64,000 nucleotides of DNA, from the NCBI GenBank assembly GCA_021234155.1, contig JAJEKV010000006.1:8709003-8773002 (forward strand), read 5' to 3'. This document shows positions 57,783 to 64,000 of the stretch, in pieces. Numbering within the stretch: the first letter of the stretch is position 1; the number at the start of each line of letters is the position of its first letter. A program made the translations under genes and the position numbers. Origin of the DNA: Isoetes taiwanensis (lineage: Eukaryota > Streptophyta > Lycopodiopsida > Isoetales > Isoetaceae). Under the pieces are notes generated by a model. That model was not told the origin of the DNA. It worked only from the letters and a program-made list of their open reading frames with translations, and did no database searches.

Positions 57783-58834
57783 AGGCATCTTTAATTTTCT
57801 CGTTGACAAAAGCATTTGTATGCTTCCGTGTGTGTGATTGGATGCAACCATATTCTAATGAGTATGGTTGTACTTTGACTTTACGGGCCTTTCTGATTTC
57901 GAGTCGAGAAAGACACTACTCCCCGTCATTGGATGCGGTTGTATGGAATGAATGTTCTCCGTTGTAATTTGATTTCAACGTTCTTTTCTTCGTTTTGACT
58001 AATGACACCGTAATTGTTAATCATACTCTCCTTGCTCCGGTGGTTCGGCCACGGATCCGACACCAGCGCATCCCCGCTCGAGCATCCACGAGAGACCGCT
58101 CCAGGCGGCACGGATCCCGCTCAAGGCGGAAGAAATACCGTTAACAGCACGATTCGATCCACGCTACACTCTTGCCCGGCCTTTGGGACAAGGTTGCTCG
58201 CGAATTCGAGAGGTTGCTCGCTACACCACAGGGATAAAGAACGGCGAAGAACAAAGAGAGACAGTCCAACAAGCTCAAAGCATCTTGCAAGCATTGCATA
58301 ACATCCACGGAGGGTGGGGAAGGAGCATATTCGATGAAAGGCTGCGGGAGGCGAAAGTGGAGAAGTCGGGTGGGCAGGGCGGCGGTAGCTCGAGGCACCT
58401 CCACGTGAGGCATTCCACACTCTTCGGGTTGCCCCAAGGCTTCGAGGCGGCATGAAGAAGCGCCACAAGTTAATCCCCTAAGGTGGACCACCTACCAAGA
58501 TGATGTAATGTAGTGACAAAGCCAAGACCGCCATGGTCTCTGCGTCCGATGTAAAAATACATTGTATCTGCTCAATTTATTAATAAAAATTCTTTTTCAA
58601 CTAGATCTTTGGTTTCAAACTTTAATGAATTTCCTTTGTTTTTGGTTTGCATTGTTTTTGTTCTCGACTTCATGAACACAGGAAAAGCTGGAGCAAAGCT
58701 TCGGATTCGAGTTTTATTCAAAAATTCGAATTTAGGATAGTTTTCGGTCGGGGGTGCTACTTTTATGTAAAATTACCGGGGTTCGAAAAAAAATGGGAAT
58801 GGAATGAGTCCCACTTCAATTAAATCGACTTCCT

Positions 58835-59870
58835 TGCCAACGGATGTGGATTTCGGGGAAGTATGGGCAAAGCCTCTCTAAGGAGGCTAGAAACGGATAA
58901 AGAGCGGGAGGCCTTCAAGCATTATAAGAAGGAAGGCAACCTGTTATACCATAAGAACAAGTTGTGCGTGCCGAATCATCGGTGTAAGGAAGTTGATCCT
59001 CCATGACACGCTACAACAGCAATAGCCGGCCATGCGGGATTCATGAAAACATATTTCAAAGTCTTGGCAGCAAACTATTATTGGCTAGGAATGAAGAAGC
59101 AAATAGCTTCGCTACATCAAGGAATGTCGGCTATGCCAGTGAGGCGAAGGCGGAGGCAGCTTGAATTCGAGGGCATTAGAGCCATTAGCGGTGCCAAACG
59201 CTAAGTGGGAGGTAATCGGCATGGATTTCATCCGCAGGACTCCCAAAAACGGCGAGAGGCAAGGATGCCTTGATGGTAGTGGTCGACAAGTTGTCGAAGA
59301 TGGCACATTTTGTGCCTTGCGGGACCACGAATCTGACTATGGATCTGACAAAGCTCTTCACCAAAGAGATCTTGAGGCTTCATGGCATGCCAAGGGAGAT
59401 TATCTCCGAGCGGGGATCCAAAGTTCATGAGTGCCTTTTGGCAAGACCTCTTTCGCGGCGATTCGGACCAAGCTATCCATGAGCACGGCGTATCATCCTC
59501 GGACGGATGGCGAATGGAGCGGACCAACGAGGATTTAGAGGACATGCTTTCTGAAACTATGTCCGGAATAAGCAAGGTATGTGGGAAGAATTTATTCACT
59601 TGGTGGAGTTTGCATACAATAGCACCAAGCAGGAATCATCCCAAATGTGCGCCGTTTATGATCAATTCACGGCTATCGATTACTAACTCGGACACTTGGC
59701 ACAACCCGTGTCAAAAGTGGAAGTTTCCACGGCCGGATGTTGGCTGATATGCAGCAGCTTGTGGAAGAGGTTCGAGGGTATCTGCTAGCGAAAGAAGAAG
59801 TCGACAAAAGAGCATCGTAGACAAGCATCGAGCGATAAGGGAGTTCAAAGTTGGAGATGATGTTTGGCTC
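58835..59870 (+). pseudogene. Gypsy integrase (frame-broken)
   Basis: Inserts the cDNA into chromatin. Seen in order: VDFGEVWAKP, EGNLLYHKNKLCVPNH (about 58930), AIAGHAGFMKTYFKVLAANY (about 59020), KECRLCQ zinc pair, LEPLAVPNAKWEVIGMDFIR (59170-59235) with the first catalytic Asp at 59224. Then LSKMAHFVPCGTTNLTMDLT and MPREIISERGSK follow. The second catalytic position reads Glu (GAG at 59408) where families have Asp. After a slip come FMSAFWQDLF and a DGxxERTNEDLEDML end block with the third acidic residue. At least four frame changes are present, so the enzyme is not functional as read. Confidence 0.8.
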
Positions 59871-59879
59871 AAGATCAAG

Positions 59880-60324
59880 GTGAAGCGGCGGCTTCGAGTT
59901 GGGAATTGCAAGAAGCTTGCTCCAAAGGTTAGGCGGACCTTCGGAATAGTCGAGAGAGTAGGTAATCAAGCCTACAAGCTAGACTTGCCGGACACCCTAA
60001 AGATTCATAAGGTCTTCCATGTGAGTTTGTTGAAGAAGCACACTCCAAATCCGGGCGAAGTCTTGGACACTCCAACGTTGTTGGAAATGACAGAGGAGCA
60101 ACGGTGGAAATAGTTCGAAAATGATTCTTGATAAAGCTTTCAAGAAGACAAGGAGGTCGGAGTTCCTCCAATACTTGGTCAAGTGGAAACACTTGCCCAC
60201 GGAAGACGCGACGTGGGTACTTAAGAAGGATTTAGTAAAGCGGTACCCACGGTTTATGGAGCAATGGGACGGCAAGGTCATCTCCAAGAAATCGGCTCGA
60301 GGCATGTCGATTTCGCGAGGTTAA
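59880..60324 (+). pseudogene. Integrase C-terminus and chromodomain
   Basis: First frame (59880-60113): KKLAPKVRRTFGIVERVGNQ, then AYKLDLPDTLKIHKVFHVSL and LKKHTPNP, the usual pre-chromodomain block. Second frame (60121-60324): MILDKAFKKTRRSEFLQYLV, then KWKHLPTEDATWVLKKDLVK, a chromodomain (LVKWKxxP--DATWxxxxDL). Family knowledge: such domains can bind methylated H3 tails and steer integration to heterochromatin. A one-codon gap/stop (TAG at 60111) separates the frames. The combination with an H3-tail-bearing protein in the same element is notable. Confidence 0.8.
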
Positions 60325-61177
60325 TTCTTGTGTAGTTAGGATTAATCTCGCGATGCCACCTATGCTTGGTATGGGTCGCGATGTGTTGTTACCGATGATG
60401 AGACCACTACGGGGATCTCTAGGGCGTGGTGTAATGTCAACGTAGGCATGACCGCTTTTTAGCAGGCAGTGGAAGGTAGATTAGAAAGTCTACTGCCCCA
60501 CGGAAGTAGACGACCTCGAAGAAAGGAGGTCATTAAGGAATGCACCGATAGGAAAAGCACCTCTAGCCCCATATATGCTTTGATAGGAGGAATCAGGGCC
60601 TTCACGCCCCATATCTGGGAAGGACCTATCCTCCACGGCCCCAGGCAACTAGGGTGTAGGCATGAGCGCATATAGGCACATAAGCGCCTGTCTCCACGGC
60701 CATAATGGAAGATTCACCCTCTTCCCTCTGGCCGGAGATTAGCCATGCATCCATGTAGATAGGTGGGGTGGTCACCATATAACCAAAAATTTATTAAATA
60801 ATTAAAAGCGGTACTAACGTGAGTGTCGACACCAGGCGGTAGAGAGCCCGGAGGGCAAGGAGGTCGAAGACGAAGACTTGCAACACAAGTTTTGTTAGAA
60901 TGTGTTGCAAGGAATGAAGAGTACCTCCTGGACAATAATTATAGATATGAAATGTTGAAATTTTGTCTAATTTAAGATAGTGAATAACTTGTTAGTGGTG
61001 TTATGAATTGTTAAGTATTCCATAGTATGATGACGTGATAATGTTTTAAAAATATTACCTTAGGGTAATCCCGGTAAATGTATAACTATTATATTGTATG
61101 CATCACGTTGATTGCATTGCGGATTAGGAAGATCCCAAGGTGGGGAGACCCGCGATCTTTGCGGGCGACATCGTTTC
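60325..61177. other. 3' untranslated part of the retrotransposon
   Basis: No gene recognised between the chromodomain and the purine tract. GGTGGGGAGA occurs twice (about 61139 and 61180). The first may be a decayed or duplicated polypurine tract. Confidence 0.5.
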
Positions 61178-61190
61178 AAGGTGGGGAGAA
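61178..61190 (+). other. Polypurine tract
   Basis: AAGGTGGGGAGAA directly before the TGTGACG start of the right LTR, the expected plus-strand priming site. Confidence 0.8.
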
Positions 61191-62747
61191 TGTGACGATC
61201 CAAAGCCGATTATACGGTCCCGGGGCGTTATCTTGCTTCGGCGCCGCAGCGTACCGCGCCACTCCGACCAAGCGTAATGCCACGCAGCGGATAGCGAGTA
61301 AGTAGCCCTAGGGGCAACTTGCTAGGAGTGTTCATATATTATTAATGTGCACATGTGCACATTAATGTGGCACACCTTTCCATGTTGGCATATTTTGCCA
61401 CCTAGCCATTAAAGGCAAGTTGGGCCTTTCAATTATCCCACATGCCAAAATGGGTAATTGGAAACCCTAACCTAAACCCCATGTCTATTTAGGGTAGGAA
61501 AATCCTAGCTTGCTAGTTTTAGTCCCTTAGGGTTTTAGAGCTCGGTTTTGGCTGCCCTGTGAGCCAAAACCGCCTCCCGCCGCCCAAGCGAATTGCGCCA
61601 TCGGTTCCCCAGATTGATCAGCCCAGCCCGGGATGGTTGAACTTCAGTCGAGGAGCCACTCAAGGATCAGGTATTTGGTCAATTTAATAGCTTAAACCGT
61701 CTTCTAGTCATAGAATCAGTAGGTTTAGACTATTAAATTGCCCATAGCAGCTATCTAGATCTTAGATCTCGGACACTAACTAAAGAACCTAACTCTATGA
61801 TTAGATCTAGTTCTTTAGTTCTTCTGTGATGTATTTGGATGATGTATCTCTGTGAACTCCTTGTATTGGGAAGGGGGGTAGAGGCCCTAAAGCTTGTAGT
61901 TGATGCTCCTAGAGTAGCCTCTCTAGCACACTGTAGATTCGGCCTGTGCACAAGAACCACACCTGGTTGTGGGTGAAGGGGCCAGACTGGCTTAGAAGGA
62001 GGTTCGTGTTCTGACTCTTGAACGATCCCTATGGTGTGTTAGTGCTACCGGGGATCATTGTGACTAGGTCTAATGGCTTACCACTGAGTGCGGGTAAGGC
62101 ATGGGCTCGACACCCGTGAAGTGGTGTACACTTTCCAGTGGGTTCAGTCGAATACGGGCAGTGGCCCTCTAGTCACCTTGAGTCAGCATGTAGACCTCTG
62201 GAGGGAGTGATCCCTACCTGCCCCATCGGAACTGGGGAGATGAAACCCAGGAATAGCCCTTTTGGCTATGCATCCGGCGGGCTACAGTCAGGTCCCAACA
62301 CTTTTCAGCCTACTCTGCAAAGTGTGCACAGGAGGGGCGGATGGAGTGGACAACCCTAGGCCATGTTCATATGCCAGCCAACTCCATTGCCATGAATTCT
62401 GTCTGCAATGAACTCTGGAGACCCAAGCCGTCAGTCACTCCCTTGAGTCTGAGCCTTGGGTAGGATTCCCTATGTGATGTGCTGACCATTGTCTATGCAG
62501 ATGTTGATATACCACCCCTCTGGGTGGATGGAGGATTCTGTTGGTACTGACATGTATGTTTACGCTTCCGCAGCTAGGTAGGCCCCGGAGACAGGGGTAG
62601 AATGACACCTTCACTCTTCCCACTTTGGGACTCGTTCACGGTGCAGTGATATATGTGGAGGGCCCCCTGACGGCATGGAGCTGGTGTGGGGGAAGAACTC
62701 CTGTTTGTATACGGTGAGAGCACCGTACACGAGTAGGGGACGTCACA
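61191..62747 (+). repeat. Right LTR of the giant element
   Basis: Starts TGTGACGATCC and ends GGGGACGTCACA, the same start/end style as the solo LTR at 25542-27148. Matches 37305-38869 over its length. The 26-bp perfect palindrome recurs at 61341-61366. Differences from the left copy are clustered (for example around 61555-61660, 61960-62010 and 62265-62300) rather than spread evenly. Confidence 0.9.
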
Positions 62748-62842
62748 CCAACCACTGAGGGCGGGTTGTTTATGTTTTTAAACATCTTTCAATTCTTCAT
62801 AGCACTTTAACTCTTTAACCCTCATCCATACCATAGAACTTC

Positions 62843-63992
62843 ATGGCCGCTTCTGTAGCCCCTTGCCCAGACCCCCATTTGGAGGGAGACATTCCTCAGC
62901 CCCAGCCTCAGCCCGCCTGGGAGACCCAGGGGGAGGGGCCGCCGCGAAAACGGCCCCGGTCAGATAACAAAGACAAGGGAGAAACCTCTTCGATGAGGAG
63001 GGAAGCCCGGGCGAAGGCCCAATCTATGAGATTGACTCGGGAGATGGATGAAGGCTGCTCAAGCCCGGCACAGGCGCAGACGAGGGCCATGAAATAGCTG
63101 GAGGAATAGATCTAGAGTAACAGAACCCAGATTGCAAGATTGATAAAGAGAGATACTGATCCTCGGCATCCCTCGTGCTCAAAGGACGGTTAGCGTGAAA
63201 AGGCAACGGGTTCTGAGAGATGGAGACCCGCATGCAGCAGTTAGAAGACGGTCTTTGCTTGGCCCACTTTGAGAGGCAACAGGATAAGCAGGGCCTTGCC
63301 GACTTGCGAGCTCGCATGGATTCCCTCCTCACCACCATGGAGACTATGGCATCACGGCGGACATGGTGTTGAGCGAGGATCACGATGGCAACTATTTCCC
63401 GCCTCAAGTCCCGGTTCAGGGGTATGCCACCGTGATACGAAACGTCCGAGCCATCGTCGAAGCCAGCCAGGCAGAGCTAAGAAACATGCAGAGTAAGGCT
63501 GAGACACAAGATCAGGAGATTCAGGAGCTCAAAGCAATCATTGCCCAGCAAGGCAGCGGCCTCCATGCTGAGGTCCATGAACACCTGCGGCACTGCACAA
63601 ATGAGTTGGCCAAGCAGCAGAGATTCCAACAGGAGCTAGGCTCCCGACTCCACGCAACAGAGGCCGTAACACAGGGACAGCCAAAGCGCCGCGTGCCCCA
63701 CACCCCCAGTGTCGCCAAACGCATGCCAGACACCACCTCCTCCATCTCGCACCACCACACCCCCGGGCCGTGGCAGCCCACACACTCGATAACAAAGGCC
63801 ACCTGGGGACAGCTAATGTTGCCCCTCGACTCAGTGAGCAGCAGGAGCAGAGCCGCCGACGCCATAATGTGGTGTCAAGGTTGCACCAAGAAAGGGAGAG
63901 AAGGGGATGCACACCAATATCCGAGAGCGCAAGCTCCCAAAACAAAGGCAAATCAGAATTGTATTAATCGTAAGTATGAATACAAGATATAA
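62843..63992 (+). other. Coiled-coil ORFs of unknown, probably element-derived protein
   Basis: ATG at 62843 starts an 84-codon frame with a Pro/Gln part and a basic stretch (PPRKRPRSDNKDKGETSSMR), stopping at 63097. A second frame around 63220-63370 has METRMQQLEDGLCLAHFERQ and RARMDSLLTTMETM. A third, 63363-63992 (209 codons), has AELRNMQSKAETQDQEIQEL, a heptad coiled coil, then a Pro/Thr-rich tail. Charged N-terminus plus coiled coil would fit a gag-like or virus-like structural protein of another retroelement, but no capsid or zinc-knuckle motif is visible. The sequence runs to the window end, so it is incomplete. Confidence 0.35.
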
Positions 63993-64000
63993 AAGGGGCG

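Larger units (their letters stand above)
53436..58460 (+). other. Unidentified plus-strand coding segments, possibly one multi-exon gene
   Basis: Coding-like blocks with biased composition: MAGSWWYVEVSTSGKEKDHF (53436), RVGEKLFNTGSFTSLVFEDS (about 53790), EASSFGIIRWEYHTQTAASL with VCTGDAVLFNHGNLIQAHIF (54029-54170), RHWYIIRMQPLSDGSYRARQ with an acidic EEDGEGEEEEE run (54950-55150), IRKGSLDSGVVPFKSDDSSP (55650), GFDFKIGGRLDKWWSSEHHY (about 56045), RPRVIKYFITSLVGKIKLYR (about 56235), NKDMVETIQSYTDLLHEHFK (about 56370) and ETVQQAQSILQALHNIHGGW (about 58260). Non-coding stretches with palindromes separate several blocks (54490-54905, 56545-56680, 57545-57920), consistent with introns (a donor-like GAG|GTGAGT at 56549). 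An AATAAA at 58581 could end it. I do not recognise the family. The GDAVLF region faintly recalls a BAH-type domain, too weakly to call. Confidence 0.35.
46557..58831. mobile_element. 12.3-kb insertion between RNase H and integrase, inverted ends
   Basis: The left edge 46557-46581 and right edge 58808-58831 are inverted copies: about 24 bases with one indel and one mismatch, sharing ATTTAATT and AAGTGGGAC. The similarity continues weakly inward. The coding phase of pol stops on the left (RNase H) and picks up on the right (GEVWAKP, then the integrase zinc region), which is what an insertion into pol gives. Content: an antisense DUF7869-like gene, tandem hairpin repeats, dispersed palindromes and plus-strand coding segments. 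No target duplication was established, so the superfamily is open. An alternative is spacer DNA captured by the retrotransposon itself. Confidence 0.5.
37305..62747 (+). mobile_element. Giant Ty3/gypsy chromovirus-type LTR retrotransposon (25.4 kb)
   Basis: Direct repeats of about 1.56 kb bound the element. A primer site matching initiator tRNA-Met follows the left LTR, and a purine tract precedes the right LTR. Order on plus: LTR, histone-H3-like unit, unknown second unit, gag, protease, RT, RNase H, then a 12.2-kb interruption, integrase, chromodomain, LTR. The order RT-RNaseH-integrase with a chromodomain defines a Ty3/gypsy chromovirus. A possible target duplication is imperfect (CCAAT before 37304, CCAAC after 62747). 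The two LTRs are near identical over long blocks but differ in clustered spots. Coding frames are broken by many small indels. Confidence 0.9.

Noticed and set aside
37299-62753. Exact 5-bp target duplication for the giant element
   Set aside because: CCAAT on the left and CCAAC on the right differ, and the left LTR start is itself altered. Suggestive but not accepted as a duplication.
1-64000. CRISPR arrays, bacterial operons or organelle DNA
   Set aside because: No spaced identical repeats, no Shine-Dalgarno-led gene strings, and no plastid or mitochondrial genes were seen. The window is plant nuclear DNA.

Overview
This is nuclear DNA from a land plant with a repeat-rich genome. The host genes are plant families: a caffeoylshikimate-esterase-like hydrolase, a bulb-lectin receptor kinase, and relics of a phosphopantetheinyl transferase and an ARMC6-like armadillo gene. 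The mobile elements are typical plant hAT, Ty1/copia, Ty3/gypsy, LINE and tRNA-SINE types. I cannot name the species. The style (large LTR elements, few genes, protein families only moderately close to those of flowering plants) would fit a fern, lycophyte or gymnosperm, but that is inference.

Layout. 1-12.4 kb: a decayed phosphopantetheinyl transferase gene (minus), a short tandem tRNA-type SINE array, small fold-back elements, two exons of an ARMC6-like gene, one intact single-exon esterase/lipase gene (6837-7775, minus) and a 1.36-kb element with inverted termini. 12,477-22,213: a complete-looking 9.7-kb hAT transposon with a perfect 8-bp target duplication (GTTCCTAG). It carries a BED/DUF659 transposase on plus and, on minus, a kinase-fold gene and a coiled-coil/RING-like gene. 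22.5-28.7 kb: a graveyard of a LINE, a copia pol fragment, a solo gypsy LTR with a perfect 5-bp duplication (ATAAC), a second LTR fragment and an antisense gypsy RT fragment. 31,431-34,088: an intact 885-codon receptor kinase gene (minus) whose lectin ectodomain is joined to the kinase by about seven predicted membrane helices instead of one.

37.3-62.7 kb is one very large Ty3/gypsy chromovirus-type retrotransposon. It has ~1.56-kb LTRs, an initiator-Met-tRNA primer site, gag, protease, RT, RNase H, integrase, a chromodomain and a polypurine tract. Two things make it unusual. First, between the primer site and gag it holds an extra transcription unit that begins with the exact first nine residues of mature histone H3 and ends with a recognisable H3/CENH3-type histone fold. 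This unit and a second unknown unit each have their own pair of hairpins and a TATA box. Second, pol is split between RNase H and integrase by ~12.2 kb flanked by inverted repeats, containing an antisense DUF7869-like gene, hairpin-rich tandem repeats, about twenty dispersed copies of a CGACTCGCGAGTCG-type palindrome, and unidentified plus-strand coding segments. Most frames in this element are broken by small indels, so either the copy is decayed or the base calls here are poor. The last 1.2 kb starts another coiled-coil ORF of unknown, probably element-derived, nature.

The strongest candidates for something undescribed are the histone-H3-like gene inside a chromodomain retrotransposon, the lectin-multiTM-kinase receptor, and the hAT element with kinase and RING-like cargo.
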